Source: Bradyrhizobium lablabi (GTDB lineage Bacteria; Pseudomonadota; Alphaproteobacteria; Rhizobiales; Xanthobacteraceae). Taken from it: a stretch of 64,000 nucleotides of DNA. This document shows positions 34,908 to 44,658 of the stretch, one piece after another (within the stretch, counting starts at the first letter, position 1; each line of letters opens with the position of its first letter). The translations under genes were made by a program, and so were the position numbers. The DNA is taken from the NCBI RefSeq assembly GCF_900141755.1, contig NZ_LT670844.1, positions 930,001 through 994,000 on the forward strand, written 5' to 3'. The notes under the pieces are model-generated. The model did no database searches. It saw nothing but the letters and a program-made list of their open reading frames with translations, and was not told where the DNA came from.

Positions 34908-36527
34908 ATGTCCACCGGTACAGCCGTCACCATCAAAGATCTGAAGCTGGCCCTGCCCGCCGGCGGCGACCGGCCCTACGCCGTGGACGGGGTCTCCTTC
35001 GATCTTGTGGCCGGCAAGATCCTTTGCATCGTCGGAGAATCCGGTTCCGGCAAGTCGATGTGCGCCCATGCCCTGATGGGCCTTCTGCCCGACAATGTCA
35101 TCGCCGAAGCCGGCGAGATCGTCTTCGACGGACAAAACCTGCTCACGCTTGACGACGAGGCCTGGCTCGCCTTGCGCGGCCGCCGCATCGCAATGGTGTT
35201 CCAGGAGCCGATGACGGCGCTCAACCCCCTGATGCGAATTGGCGACCAGATCGCCGAAATGTTCGAGGCGCACAATTTGCTGACGCCGAAAGTGCGAAAG
35301 CAAAAGGCCGTCGGCCTGCTGCGCGAGGTTGGTCTGCCCAATCCCGAGCAGACCATACGCGCCTATCCCCATCAATTGTCCGGCGGGCAGCGTCAGCGCG
35401 CCATGATCGCCATGGCGCTGGCGCTCGAACCCGCCGTGCTGGTCGCCGACGAGCCGACCACCGCGCTCGACGTCACCACGCAGGCGCAGATTCTCAAATT
35501 GATCCGTGACCTGCAGCGCCGCCGCAATATGGCGGTGATGTTCATCACCCATGATTTCGGCGTGGTCGCCGATATTGCGGACCGCGTCGTCGTGCTTCAG
35601 CACGGCAAGGTGGTCGAGCAAGGCGCGGCCGAGGACGTCCTCACACGGCCGCAACATCCTTATACCCGCGCGCTGCTCGCGGCCGTTCCCACGATGCAGC
35701 CGCCGCAACGGGCCCCCCTGCTCAACCGGCGCAAGGCGGTCGAAGTGGTCGGCCTCGAGAAAACCTATGTCAGCGGCGGTGGCTGGTTTCGGCCGGCGCG
35801 CAGCGTTCAGGCCGCGAAGGAAGTCAGCTTTGACATTTTTCAAGGCGAGACGCTGGGTCTCGTCGGCGAATCCGGTTCGGGCAAATCTTCGGTCGCGCGC
35901 CTCGTCATGCGCCTGATCGAACCCGACCAGGGCACCGTTCGCCTCGGCGACACCGATCTCACGCGGATCAGCGGAAAAGCGCTGCGCGAGCAGCGCCGCC
36001 GCATCCAGATGGTGTTTCAGGATCCGTTCGCTTCGCTCAATCCACGCCGCAAGGTCGGCCATATCATCACCGACGGCCCGATCGCGCACGGCGTCGATCC
36101 GGTCGCCGCGCGAGCACGCGCCCATGACTTGCTCGGCCTGGTCGGCCTAAATATCGGCGCGATGGAGCGCTTTCCGCATGAATTCTCCGGCGGCCAGCGG
36201 CAGCGGATCGGGATCGCCCGGGCGCTGGCGCTCGATCCCGAAATTCTGGTCGCCGACGAAGCCGTCTCCGCGCTCGACGTCTCGGTGCAGGCGCAGGTGC
36301 TCAGCCTGCTCGAAGGCCTCAAAGCGCGGCTTGGTCTTTCCATGCTGTTCATCACCCATGATCTTCGGGTGGCCGCGCAGATCTGCGATCGCATCGCGGT
36401 GATGCAGCGCGGTGAGATCGTCGAGCTCAGGCCTGCCGCCGCGCTGTTCTCCGCGCCGGAGCATCCCTATACGCGCGAGCTTCTTGCCGCGGTGCCGGGC
36501 CAGATAGCTTCGTCCAAGGCCGCCTGA
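34908..36527 (+). CDS. Fused double ATPase of the peptide-type ABC importer
   Basis: 539 residues from ATG 34908, 2 nt after the permease. It holds two complete ABC domains, equal to DppD plus DppF in one chain. Walker A is GESGSGKS at about 43-50 and again near 320-327; the signatures are LSGGQRQRAMIAMALALEP and FSGGQRQRIGIARALALDP; Walker B regions are VLVADEPTTALD and ILVADEAVSALD, the second with Ala in place of Pro. It drives import for the two permeases before it. Similar fused proteins (GsiA-like) are common in this transporter class. Confidence 0.94.
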   Translation: MSTGTAVTIKDLKLALPAGGDRPYAVDGVSFDLVAGKILCIVGESGSGKSMCAHALMGLLPDNVIAEAGEIVFDGQNLLTLDDEAWLALRGRRIAMVFQEPMTALNPLMRIGDQIAEMFEAHNLLTPKVRKQKAVGLLREVGLPNPEQTIRAYPHQLSGGQRQRAMIAMALALEPAVLVADEPTTALDVTTQAQILKLIRDLQRRRNMAVMFITHDFGVVADIADRVVVLQHGKVVEQGAAEDVLTRPQHPYTRALLAAVPTMQPPQRAPLLNRRKAVEVVGLEKTYVSGGGWFRPARSVQAAKEVSFDIFQGETLGLVGESGSGKSSVARLVMRLIEPDQGTVRLGDTDLTRISGKALREQRRRIQMVFQDPFASLNPRRKVGHIITDGPIAHGVDPVAARARAHDLLGLVGLNIGAMERFPHEFSGGQRQRIGIARALALDPEILVADEAVSALDVSVQAQVLSLLEGLKARLGLSMLFITHDLRVAAQICDRIAVMQRGEIVELRPAAALFSAPEHPYTRELLAAVPGQIASSKAA

Positions 36528-36530
36528 GAA

Positions 36531-37466
36531 ATGCGTTGCGCTCTTGTCAGCGGCAGCCTCGATCTGCGCGATTACCTTGGTGCGGAATTCAAGCGCATCG
36601 CCGAGCGTATCGAAATCGTCGACCATCGCCAAAACAGACCGGATAAAGATATCCGCCTCGCCGTCGCCTGGCATCCGCCGGACGACGCCTTCGCGTATTA
36701 CCCCAATTTGCAGGCCGTCTGCTCCATCGGCGCGGGCGTTGACAACATCATCGCCTGTCCGAGCCTGCGGCCCGATATCGACGTGGTTCGCGTCGTCGAT
36801 CCCGCGCAAGCGCAGATGATGTCGGGTTTTGTCCTTTGGCATGTGATCTGGCATCAGCGGCGTTTTGCGGCCTATCTGGATCAGCAACGTGACGGAATCT
36901 GGCGGCGTCAGCACCAACGTGCGGCACAGGACGTGCCTGTCGCGATTCTCGGCTACGGCGAAATCGGCCAGAGGGTGGCCGCCGATCTTGCCCGGCTCGG
37001 CTTCCCGGTGATGGTATGGAGCCGAAGTGCGAAGCCGACACCTCCGTCGGTTAAGGGATTCCACGGCGCTTCGGGCCTTTCCGCCATGCTCGCCGAAACC
37101 GAAGTGCTGGTGAACCTGTTGCCGCTGACGCAGGAGACAACGGGCATTCTCAACAGCGAACTGTTCAACACAATGCGGCGCGGCGGTTATCTCATTCAGG
37201 TCGGCCGCGGCGAACACCTCGTCGACGATGATCTGCTGGCGGCGTTCGAGAGCGGCCAGCTTGCGGGTGCCGCCCTCGACGTGTTCGCGGCTGAGCCGCT
37301 GGTACAATCTCATCCGTTCTGGCGTCATCCGAAAATCGTTGTGACGCCGCACGACGCCTGCGAAGTCCGCGTCGAAGCCGTCGCTTCTACTCTGATCGCA
37401 ACGGCGGATGCGATACGAACCGGCCAACGGCCGCCGCACGCGATCGACCGCCAACGCGGCTATTGA
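36531..37466 (+). CDS. D-2-hydroxyacid dehydrogenase (GhrA-like)
   Basis: 311 residues. The Rossmann motif ILGYGEIGQRVAADLARLG lies near 148-166. Catalytic parts follow: the Arg region IQVGRGEHLVDDDLLAAF, the Glu region AALDVFAAEPL and the His in KIVVTPHDA. The short length without a tail fits glyoxylate/hydroxypyruvate reductase A-like enzymes, which reduce 2-keto acids with NAD(P)H in the cytoplasm. It starts 3 nt after the ATPase gene and overlaps or abuts the kinase, so it is a catabolic step of the imported compound. Confidence 0.9.
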   Translation: MRCALVSGSLDLRDYLGAEFKRIAERIEIVDHRQNRPDKDIRLAVAWHPPDDAFAYYPNLQAVCSIGAGVDNIIACPSLRPDIDVVRVVDPAQAQMMSGFVLWHVIWHQRRFAAYLDQQRDGIWRRQHQRAAQDVPVAILGYGEIGQRVAADLARLGFPVMVWSRSAKPTPPSVKGFHGASGLSAMLAETEVLVNLLPLTQETTGILNSELFNTMRRGGYLIQVGRGEHLVDDDLLAAFESGQLAGAALDVFAAEPLVQSHPFWRHPKIVVTPHDACEVRVEAVASTLIATADAIRTGQRPPHAIDRQRGY

Positions 37467-37474
37467 ACGTGGCG

Positions 37475-38548
37475 ATGAACCCGCTCCCAACCATCGCTGC
37501 CGCCCATCCGATCGACGGTTTGCGCGCGGCATCCGCTATCCCCGAATCGCGCGCTCAACAACTCGCGGCTGAGTATTATGGCTTGCCGGCGACGGCGCTT
37601 CGGCTCAACAGCGAGCGCGATGACAATTTCAGGCTGCGAACTCTGGATGGCCGCGAATATGTTCTCAAGATCGCCAATCCCGCAGAAGACCGCGCGGTAA
37701 CCAATCTGCAGACCGAGGCCCTGCTCCACCTCGCGGTCGCGGACCGGCGATTGCCGATCCCGCGCATCTTCGCAGCGCTGAACGGCGCGTGCGAGCTTGA
37801 TATAAAGTTTGACGACGGCTCGACCCGGATCGTGCGCCTCTTGTCCTTCCTGGCGGGAACGCCGATGCACTCGGTCGGAGCGTCCGCAGCACTGCGGCGC
37901 GATCTCGGCCGCTGCGCGGCAAGGCTTGCACGCGGCCTTCGCGATTTCAGGCATGCCGGTGCCAATCACAAGCTGCTCTGGGATCTTCAGCACGCCGCCG
38001 AATTGCGCGCGCTTCTCGATGCCGTCCCCGCCGACCGGCGCGGTCTGGTGCAGCATTTTCTCGACAGCTTTGAGGCTCACGCGCTTCCCGCGCTGCCACA
38101 CCTGCCCGCGCAGCCGGTTCACAACGATCTCAACCCGCATAACGTCGTGGTCGATCCCGGTAACGAAAACATCACGGGCATCATCGATTTCGGCGATCTG
38201 ACCTTCACCGCCCGCGTCAACGACCTCGCTATCGCGGCGGCCTACCAAGTTGCGGATAGCGATGATCCCCTCGCTCCAGCCTGCGAACTGATCGCGGCCT
38301 ATCATGCGGTCTCGCCGCTCGATCCGGCCGAATTCGATATAGTGTTCGATCTGATGGCCACGCGCATGGCCATGACCGTTGTGATCTCTAGCTGGCGAGC
38401 CCACCGTTACCCGGAGAACCGGGAGTATATTCTACGCAACAATCAAGGCGCCTGGGCGCGGCTCAGCCGGATCGTAAAGCTCTCCCGGGCCGAGGCGACG
38501 CAACAGATCAAGCGCGCCGGAAATTCGGAGCAAGACAGATGTCCGTAA
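37475..38548 (+). CDS. APH-family kinase, hydroxylysine/ethanolamine-kinase-like
   Basis: About 357 residues from ATG 37475; TTG 37463 or GTG 37469 are other possible starts. Kinase motifs are DDNFRLRTLDGREYVLKIANP (nucleotide lysine), VHNDLNPHNVVVDP (catalytic Asp, Asn) and GIIDFGDLTFTARVNDLAIAA (metal Asp). The HNDLNPHN form and the FGD text resemble AGPHD1/HYKK-type kinases that phosphorylate hydroxylysine, whereas choline or aminoglycoside kinases differ. It overlaps the aminotransferase gene by 10 nt. Together they look like a kinase plus phospho-lyase pair. The substrate assignment is inference. Confidence 0.82.
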   Translation: MNPLPTIAAAHPIDGLRAASAIPESRAQQLAAEYYGLPATALRLNSERDDNFRLRTLDGREYVLKIANPAEDRAVTNLQTEALLHLAVADRRLPIPRIFAALNGACELDIKFDDGSTRIVRLLSFLAGTPMHSVGASAALRRDLGRCAARLARGLRDFRHAGANHKLLWDLQHAAELRALLDAVPADRRGLVQHFLDSFEAHALPALPHLPAQPVHNDLNPHNVVVDPGNENITGIIDFGDLTFTARVNDLAIAAAYQVADSDDPLAPACELIAAYHAVSPLDPAEFDIVFDLMATRMAMTVVISSWRAHRYPENREYILRNNQGAWARLSRIVKLSRAEATQQIKRAGNSEQDRCP

Positions 38549-39828
38549 ACGACGAGGCCGTCTCGACACGCGACATGATCGCGCGTCGCAATCGCCTGCT
38601 CGGACCGGCCTATCGGCTGTTCTACGAGCAGCCGGTGCAATTGGTTCGGGGAGAAGGGGTCTGGCTTTACGACCGCGAGAACAGGCCCTATCTCGACGCC
38701 TATAATAACGTCGCCGCCGTCGGACATTGTCACCCGCACGTCGTTCAGGCCATCGCGCGCCAGGCCGCATTGCTCAACACGCATACGCGCTACCTGCACG
38801 AAACCGTGCTCGATTACGCCGAGAAGCTTCTCGCCACCTTCCCGGCCGAGATCGGCCACGTCATGTTCACCTGCACCGGCAGCGAAGCCAACGACCTCGC
38901 GCTGCGCGTGGCTCGGACCTGTACCGGAGGCACCGGATTCATTGCCACGGAAACCGCCTATCACGGCGTGACCTGCGCGCTGACCGAGCTTTCGCCTTCG
39001 CTCGGGTTGCCCGCGGCAAAGGACAGCCACGTGCGGCTGGTGGCGGCGCCGCGGTCGGCCGGCGACGACACCGGCGAGATCTTCGCGCGCGACGTTCGCG
39101 ACGCGCTGGACGACATGAAGCAAAACAACATTCGCCCGGCGGGATTGCTGGTCGACACCATCTTCTCGAGTGACGGCGTGTTCGCCGACCCGCGCGGTTT
39201 CCTGCGCCCGGCGGTCGAAGCGGTGCGAGCTGCCGGCGGCCTTTTCATTGCCGACGAAGTGCAGCCTGGCTTCGGCCGCACCGGCGAGCAGATGTGGGGT
39301 TTTGCCCGCCACGGTCTCGTTCCGGATCTGGTTACGATGGGCAAGCCGATGGGAAACGGCCATCCGGTCGCCGCCATGGCCGCGCGTCCGGATCTGTTGG
39401 CCGAGTTCGGCGCGCGGTCGCGCTACTTCAACACCTTTGGCGGCAACCCGGTATCATCAGCGGCGGGGATCGCCGTGCTCGAGGTGATCGAAGCCGAGGG
39501 CTTGATGGAAAACGCCCGACGGACCGGCGCTTATCTGGTCGAACGTCTCAGACAGTTGCAGGCTCGGCACGACTTGATCGCCGAAGTCCGCGGCGCCGGT
39601 CTGTTCATCGGCGTGGAGCTGCGGCACGGCGGCGCCACCGGGACGCCGGCCACGGCTGAAAGCGCTGCCATCGTAAACATGCTGCGCGAGCGGCGCGTGC
39701 TGATCAGCGCTGCGGGGCCGCATGCCAATGTTTTAAAAATCCGGCCACCGCTGGTGTTCCTAGCCGACCACGCCGACCTGCTCGTTGAGAGGCTGGATCA
39801 AGCGTTGCTCGCCCTGCATCAGGCCTGA
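38539..39828 (+). CDS. Class III PLP enzyme, possible phospho-lyase of the AGXT2L kind
   Basis: 429 residues with the class III fold: [23 protein letters not shown], the PLP phosphate site [28 protein letters not shown] with the catalytic Asp, and the PLP lysine in [16 protein letters not shown]. The DAYNNVAxVGHCHP start and the [10 protein letters not shown] lysine region are typical of ethanolamine-phosphate and phosphohydroxylysine phospho-lyases rather than true omega-aminotransferases. It would split the phosphorylated amino alcohol made by the kinase upstream into aldehyde, ammonia and phosphate. The TGA stop is part of TGATCA shared with the convergent dadA-like gene. Confidence 0.85.
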   Translation: MSVNDEAVSTRDMIARRNRLLGPAYRLFYEQPVQLVRGEGVWLYDRENRPYLDAYNNVAAVGHCHPHVVQAIARQAALLNTHTRYLHETVLDYAEKLLATFPAEIGHVMFTCTGSEANDLALRVARTCTGGTGFIATETAYHGVTCALTELSPSLGLPAAKDSHVRLVAAPRSAGDDTGEIFARDVRDALDDMKQNNIRPAGLLVDTIFSSDGVFADPRGFLRPAVEAVRAAGGLFIADEVQPGFGRTGEQMWGFARHGLVPDLVTMGKPMGNGHPVAAMAARPDLLAEFGARSRYFNTFGGNPVSSAAGIAVLEVIEAEGLMENARRTGAYLVERLRQLQARHDLIAEVRGAGLFIGVELRHGGATGTPATAESAAIVNMLRERRVLISAAGPHANVLKIRPPLVFLADHADLLVERLDQALLALHQA

Positions 39829-41094
39829 TCAGCCAAAGCGATTTTCGTATCTAGCCAGGGCAAGTTCAGCCGTGTCGATCTCGGGCTTGCGGCCTGACAG
39901 CAAATCCGCGAGCACGCGCGCGGACCCGCACGCCATGGTCCAGCCGAGCGTGCCGTGGCCGGTATTGAGATGGAGGTTCGCATAGCGCGTTGCCCCGATC
40001 ACCGGCGGACCATCGGGCGTCATCGGTCGCAACCCGCTCCAGAACGTGGCTTTCGCGAGATCGCCGCCGCGCGGAAACATATCAGTCAGCGAGTGATCGA
40101 GCGTCGCCCGCCGCGCTTCATGGAGGCTGCTCGAATAGCCTGAAACTTCGGCGGTGCCGCCGACCCGGATGCGATCGCCGAGCCGCGTGATCGCCACCTT
40201 GTAGCTCTCATCCATCACCGTTGACACCGGCGCTGCTTCGGCATCGACGATCGGCACGGTGATCGAATAGCCCTTGACCGGATAGACGGGGATCGAAATG
40301 CCGAGCGGTCTTGTCAGACGCGGCGACCAACTGCCGAGCGCGACGACATAGGCATCGGCCTGCAGCACGCCCGCGCTTGTTGCGACGCCTGATATTTTCG
40401 AGCCGTCCGCCATCAGCCGCTCAATCGTGGTCTTGAGATGAAACTGCACGCCGAGCTTTCCGGCGCGGGCAGCGAGCGCCTGGGTGAACATGTGACAATC
40501 GCCGGTCTCATCCTGCGGCAGTAGCAAGCCGCCCGCGATCCGGTGCTTCACGGCGGCAAGCGCCGGCTCAGCCCCGACGCAGCCGTCGCGGTCGAGCACT
40601 TCATACGGCACGCCATACTGTTTCAATACCGCGATATCCTCGGCGGTGCCGTCGAGCTGGGCCGTTTTGCGGAACAATTGCAGCGTGCCGCGGCTGCGCT
40701 CGTCATAATGGATCGCTGTCTCCGCCCGCAATGCGCGCAGGCAGTCGCGGCTATATTCCGCAAGCGGAATCATGCGGCTCTTGTTGACCGCATACCGCGC
40801 CGAGGTGCAGTTGCGCAGCATCTTGATGAGCCAAAGCCACATTGCCGGATCCAGCTTCGGCCGGATCACCAGCGGACCATGCTTCATCAACAGCCACTTG
40901 ATCGCCTTGATCGGCACGCCGGGGCCGGCCCAGGGCGACGAATAGCCAGGCGACACCTCGCCGGCATTGGCAAAACTGGTCTCGAGCGCGGGCTCCGCCT
41001 GACGGTCGACGACGGTAACCTCGTGCCCGCTCGTCGCAAGGTAATAGGCGGTGGTCACGCCGATGACCCCGCCGCCGAGAACCAGTACCTTCAC
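39829..41094 (-). CDS. dadA: D-amino acid dehydrogenase
   Basis: 421 residues. The FAD-binding start [30 protein letters not shown] type motif ([14 protein letters not shown]) and the following [18 protein letters not shown] are diagnostic of DadA, as is the C-terminal [19 protein letters not shown] and [15 protein letters not shown]. The enzyme oxidises D-amino acids to keto acids at the inner membrane, passing electrons to quinones. It is convergent with the phospho-lyase, with no base between the two stop codons, and is 67 nt downstream of the aminotransferase on the same strand. Confidence 0.93.
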   Translation of the reverse strand: MKVLVLGGGVIGVTTAYYLATSGHEVTVVDRQAEPALETSFANAGEVSPGYSSPWAGPGVPIKAIKWLLMKHGPLVIRPKLDPAMWLWLIKMLRNCTSARYAVNKSRMIPLAEYSRDCLRALRAETAIHYDERSRGTLQLFRKTAQLDGTAEDIAVLKQYGVPYEVLDRDGCVGAEPALAAVKHRIAGGLLLPQDETGDCHMFTQALAARAGKLGVQFHLKTTIERLMADGSKISGVATSAGVLQADAYVVALGSWSPRLTRPLGISIPVYPVKGYSITVPIVDAEAAPVSTVMDESYKVAITRLGDRIRVGGTAEVSGYSSSLHEARRATLDHSLTDMFPRGGDLAKATFWSGLRPMTPDGPPVIGATRYANLHLNTGHGTLGWTMACGSARVLADLLSGRKPEIDTAELALARYENRFG

Positions 41095-41161
41095 GATCGT
41101 CTATGCTCCGTTGCGGCCGCAAGCTGTGGAGATTTCCGCAACCGACAAGCTAAGGCAAGCT

Positions 41162-42490
41162 TCAGGCCACGCGCTTCAGCGCGTCGCCGAGTATTCCCAC
41201 GATATCGTCGATATGGCTGCGCTCGACAATCAGCGGCGGCGACATCGCGACCGTGTCGCCGGTGCTGCGCAGCACAAGGCCGCGGTTGAAGCAGTCGACC
41301 ATGAGCTCGTAGGCGCGCGCACCGGCCGCATCTTTCCGCGGCGACATCTCGATGCCGGCGACAAGGCCAATGGCGCGGACATCGATCACGTTCGGCAGGC
41401 TTCGCAGCGAATGCATCGCGTCCTGCCAATATTCGGTGAGCGCGGCGCCGCGGGTGAGCAGTTTTTCTTTCTGGTAGATTTCCAGCGTCGCGAGCCCGGC
41501 GGCGCAGGCGACCGGGTGGGCGGAATAAGTATAGCCGTGGAACAGCTCGATCTGGCTTGCCGGTCCGACCATCAGTGCGTCGTGGACCTTGCGGCTTGCA
41601 AACACCGCGCCCATCGGAACCGAACCATTGGTGATGCCCTTGGCGGACGCGATGAGATCGGGCGTGACGCCGAAATAGTCGGCGGCAAAGGGCGCGCCGA
41701 GGCGGCCGAAGCCGGTGATCACTTCGTCGAAGATCAACAGGATGCCGTGCTTGTCGCACAGTGCGCGCAGGCGCTGCAGGTAACCCTTGGGCGGTATCAA
41801 TACGCCGGTCGAGCCGGCAACCGGCTCGACGATGACGGCCGCGATCGTCTCCGCACCATGCAGCGCGACCAAACGCTCGACATCGTCGGCAAGCTCCGCG
41901 CCGTGCGCGGGCTGCCCCCTGGAAAAAGCGTTCCGGGCGAGATCATGGGTGTGGCCGAGGTGATCGACGCCAGGAAGGTGCGTTGCGAAGGCCCGGCGGT
42001 TGTTGACGATGCCGCCGACCGACATGCCGCCAAAACCGACCCCATGATAGCCGCGCTCGCGGCCGATCAGGCGGGTGCGGGTCGGCTGACCGGCCGAACG
42101 CTGATAAGCTAGCGCGATCTTGAGCGCGGTGTCGACCGACTCCGAGCCGGAATTGGTGAAGAAGACGCGGTCCAATCCGCGCGGTGCGATCGCCGCGAGC
42201 CTTTCGGCGAAATCGAACGCGATGGGATGCCCGATCTGGAACGACGGCGCATAATCCAGCGTCATCAACTGCCGCGAGACCGCATCCGCGATCTCGCGCC
42301 GGCCGTGGCCCGCATTCACGCACCATAGCCCCGCCGAGGCGTCGATCACCTTACGGCCGTCGACGGTCGTGTAGTACATGCCTTCGGCGGAGGCGATCAA
42401 ACGAGGCTCAGCCTTGAACTGCCGGTTGGCGGTGAACGGCATCCAGAACGCGTCGAGGTTTTGCGTGTTGGGAATCTGGTGGACTGTCAC
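41162..42490 (-). CDS. Class III omega-aminotransferase
   Basis: 442 residues from GTG 42490, chosen because AAAGGAG lies 7 nt upstream; the ATG at 42547 has no ribosome site. Motifs: FWMPFTANRQFKAEPRLI start, FFTNSGSESVDTALKIALAY for PLP phosphate, LIFDEVITGFGRLG for the catalytic Asp, and IASAKGITNGSVPMGAVF with the PLP lysine. The opening text is that of beta-alanine/omega-amino acid:pyruvate transaminases. It lies across from the XRE-cupin regulator at 42654, with an inverted repeat between them, and probably deaminates an omega-amino compound. Confidence 0.92.
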   Translation of the reverse strand: MTVHQIPNTQNLDAFWMPFTANRQFKAEPRLIASAEGMYYTTVDGRKVIDASAGLWCVNAGHGRREIADAVSRQLMTLDYAPSFQIGHPIAFDFAERLAAIAPRGLDRVFFTNSGSESVDTALKIALAYQRSAGQPTRTRLIGRERGYHGVGFGGMSVGGIVNNRRAFATHLPGVDHLGHTHDLARNAFSRGQPAHGAELADDVERLVALHGAETIAAVIVEPVAGSTGVLIPPKGYLQRLRALCDKHGILLIFDEVITGFGRLGAPFAADYFGVTPDLIASAKGITNGSVPMGAVFASRKVHDALMVGPASQIELFHGYTYSAHPVACAAGLATLEIYQKEKLLTRGAALTEYWQDAMHSLRSLPNVIDVRAIGLVAGIEMSPRKDAAGARAYELMVDCFNRGLVLRSTGDTVAMSPPLIVERSHIDDIVGILGDALKRVA

Positions 42491-42497
42491 GGGCTGG

Positions 42498-42504
42498 CTC
42501 CTTT
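42498..42504 (-). promoter_or_regulatory. Ribosome binding site fixing the GTG start of the aminotransferase
   Basis: The complement reads AAAGGAG, 7 nt before GTG 42490. No comparable site precedes the longer ATG start. Confidence 0.75.
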
Positions 42505-42539
42505 GGCGGCTTGCGGTATCGACATCATGTTGACGAATG

Positions 42540-42587
42540 TACAGCAAGTCCTTTTCTTCTGTTACCTAACTCATTGATTTTGCTGTA
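42540..42587. promoter_or_regulatory. Inverted repeat in a divergent promoter region
   Basis: TACAGCAA (42540-42547) and TTGCTGTA (42580-42587) are exact inverses with 32 nt between. They lie between the aminotransferase and XRE-cupin genes and could be two half sites or one looped operator of the XRE-cupin regulator. Confidence 0.45.
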
Positions 42588-42653
42588 TCCGATCGATAAT
42601 ATTCATTCGATCCGCAACACTAGAAACAGCCTTACCAACCCCTGGGAGCGACG

Positions 42654-43202
42654 ATGAGCATCGATGTCGGCGAACGGTTACGATTCGTCCGCAGCCGCAA
42701 CAAACTATCCCAGCGCGAACTGGCCAAACGTTCCGGGGTGACCAACTCGACGATCTCGCTGATCGAAGCCAACCAGATGAATCCGTCGGTCGGCGCGCTC
42801 AAGCGCATTCTCGACGGCATCCCGATGGGCATGGCGGAGTTTTTCGCGCTCGAACCCGACCGGCCGCGCAAGGCGTTTTACCGTTTCGACGAGTTGAGCG
42901 AGATCGGCAAAGGGCCGATCTCCTATCGTCAGATCGGCGACAATTTGTTCGGCCGCGCGCTCCAGATCCTGAAAGAGCGATACGAACCGGGCGGCGACAC
43001 CGGACGCGTGCCGCTGGTGCACGATGGCGAAGAAGGCGGCATCATTCTGTCCGGCCGGCTGGAGGTGACGGTGGACAGCGAACGCCGTATCCTCGGCCCC
43101 GGCGACGCCTATTATTTCGAAAGCCGCCGGCCGCATCGTTTCCGCTGCGTCGGCGCCAAACCCTGCGAATTGATCAGCGCCTGCACGCCGCCGACCTTCT
43201 GA
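42654..43202 (+). CDS. XRE-cupin regulator (PuuR-like)
   Basis: 182 residues with an N-terminal XRE helix-turn-helix (about 5-62: RLRFVRSRNKLSQRELAKRSG, TNSTISLIEANQMNPS) and a C-terminal cupin_2 domain (about 105-175: GRVPLVHDGEEGGIILSGRLEVT, ILGPGDAYYFESRRPHRF). PuuR-type proteins of this shape repress amine-catabolic genes until polyamine or amino acid binds the cupin. It stands between the divergent aminotransferase and the downstream amidase, 25 nt from the latter, so it may control both. Confidence 0.92.
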   Translation: MSIDVGERLRFVRSRNKLSQRELAKRSGVTNSTISLIEANQMNPSVGALKRILDGIPMGMAEFFALEPDRPRKAFYRFDELSEIGKGPISYRQIGDNLFGRALQILKERYEPGGDTGRVPLVHDGEEGGIILSGRLEVTVDSERRILGPGDAYYFESRRPHRFRCVGAKPCELISACTPPTF

Positions 43203-43227
43203 CGCCGCAACCGGAGTTCGTTTCGAG

Positions 43228-44658
43228 ATGAGCGAAGAACTGTGCTTCCTGTCTGCCACCGAGCTTCGCGCTCGCATTCTCGCCAAGGACGTTTCTCCGG
43301 TCGAAATCACCCGCGCGGTGCTGGCGCGCGCCGAGCGGCTGCACCCCGAATTGAACTGCTTCATCACGCTTTGCGGCGATCAAGCCATGGCCGACGCCGG
43401 AAAAGCGGAGCACGCGGTCATGACCGGCGCGCCGCTCGGTCTTCTGCACGGCATTCCCTTCACGGTGAAAGATATCGTCAATACCAAGGGCGTGCGTACG
43501 ACGTTTGGGGCGGTTCCGTACAAGACAAACGTGCCCGATCACGACGCAGTTTGTGTCGCCAGGCTGCGCGCGCAAGGCGCCATTCTTGTCGGCAAGACAA
43601 CGACACCGGAATTCGGCTCCAAGTGCCTGACCGACTCGCCTTTGTTCGGCCGCACCCGCAATGCCTGGAGCCGCGCGCGCTCCAGCGGCGGCTCGAGCGG
43701 CGGCGCCGCGGTCGCGGTTGCGAGCGGCATCGCGCCTTTGGCGGTCGCCACCGATGGCGGCGGCTCGACGCGAATACCGGCATCCTGCAACGGCGTCGTC
43801 GGATTGAAGCAGAGCAACGGAATGATCCCCCACAGCCAGGTGCAAGACGCTTTCGGCAATCAGACCTATGTCACCCCGATGACGCGCACGGTCGCGGACA
43901 CCGCCCTGATGATGCAGGCAATGACCGGGGAAGATGCTTCCGATCCATGGTCGATCGGCATTCCCACGCAGGATTTTATTGGCGGCGCGGCGGCGCACGG
44001 TGATTTGCGCGGACGCAAGATTCTGTTTTGCCTGGCGCCCTCCGGCCGATCGGTCGCGGCGGATGTCGCCAAAGCTTTCAAGGCGAGCCTTGCCAAGCTC
44101 GAGTCACTCGGCGCCGAGGTCGAAGAAATGCCCGGTGACGGATTTGATGTGGAGCCGATCTGGCGCGCCATCAATCACACCATATGGCGTACCCGGTTCG
44201 AAAAGCTTGCGGCCGATCATGGCGACCAATTGAGCGCGACATTCCTAAAGCAGCTGGCTTTGGCCGAGAAGGTCAGTGGCGTCGACTTTCAACAGGCCAT
44301 GTTCGACCGCACCTCATTGTTCCGGCGCGTGCAATCGTTGCTGCAGGGTGCCGATGTGCTGGCGATGCCGACGCTTTCCCGCACCGCGCTTCCGATCGAC
44401 CAGGAGCTGTTCGGCACGATCGATATCGACGGGCAAGTGTTCAACGAGGTTCGCTCAAACTGGTTTCCGTGGACCATGCCGTTCAACATGACGGGGCACC
44501 CGGCTGTCAGCCTGCCCTGCGGCTTTGCTTCCGACGGCCTGCCGATCGGAATTCAGCTGGTCGGCCGCTTTCGCGGCGACGTCGAGTTGCTGCGGGTCAG
44601 CGCGCTGTTCGAGGCGTCGCAAGATCTCCTTGGCCGCTGGCCGGACTCAACACTATAA
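43228..44658 (+). CDS. Amidase-signature enzyme
   Basis: 476 residues of the amidase signature family. The Ser-cisSer-Lys triad is visible: K81 in FTVKDIVNTKG, S156 in SSGGSSGGAAVAVASG and S180 in DGGGSTRIPASCNG. The C-terminal MPFNMTGHPAVSLPCGF segment is also typical. It hydrolyses an amide or carbamoyl bond in the cytoplasm, feeding amine or acid into the neighbouring oxidase and aminotransferase. Substrate is not readable from the sequence. Its last 6 nt overlap the 3' end of the convergent oxidase gene. Confidence 0.92.
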   Translation: MSEELCFLSATELRARILAKDVSPVEITRAVLARAERLHPELNCFITLCGDQAMADAGKAEHAVMTGAPLGLLHGIPFTVKDIVNTKGVRTTFGAVPYKTNVPDHDAVCVARLRAQGAILVGKTTTPEFGSKCLTDSPLFGRTRNAWSRARSSGGSSGGAAVAVASGIAPLAVATDGGGSTRIPASCNGVVGLKQSNGMIPHSQVQDAFGNQTYVTPMTRTVADTALMMQAMTGEDASDPWSIGIPTQDFIGGAAAHGDLRGRKILFCLAPSGRSVAADVAKAFKASLAKLESLGAEVEEMPGDGFDVEPIWRAINHTIWRTRFEKLAADHGDQLSATFLKQLALAEKVSGVDFQQAMFDRTSLFRRVQSLLQGADVLAMPTLSRTALPIDQELFGTIDIDGQVFNEVRSNWFPWTMPFNMTGHPAVSLPCGFASDGLPIGIQLVGRFRGDVELLRVSALFEASQDLLGRWPDSTL

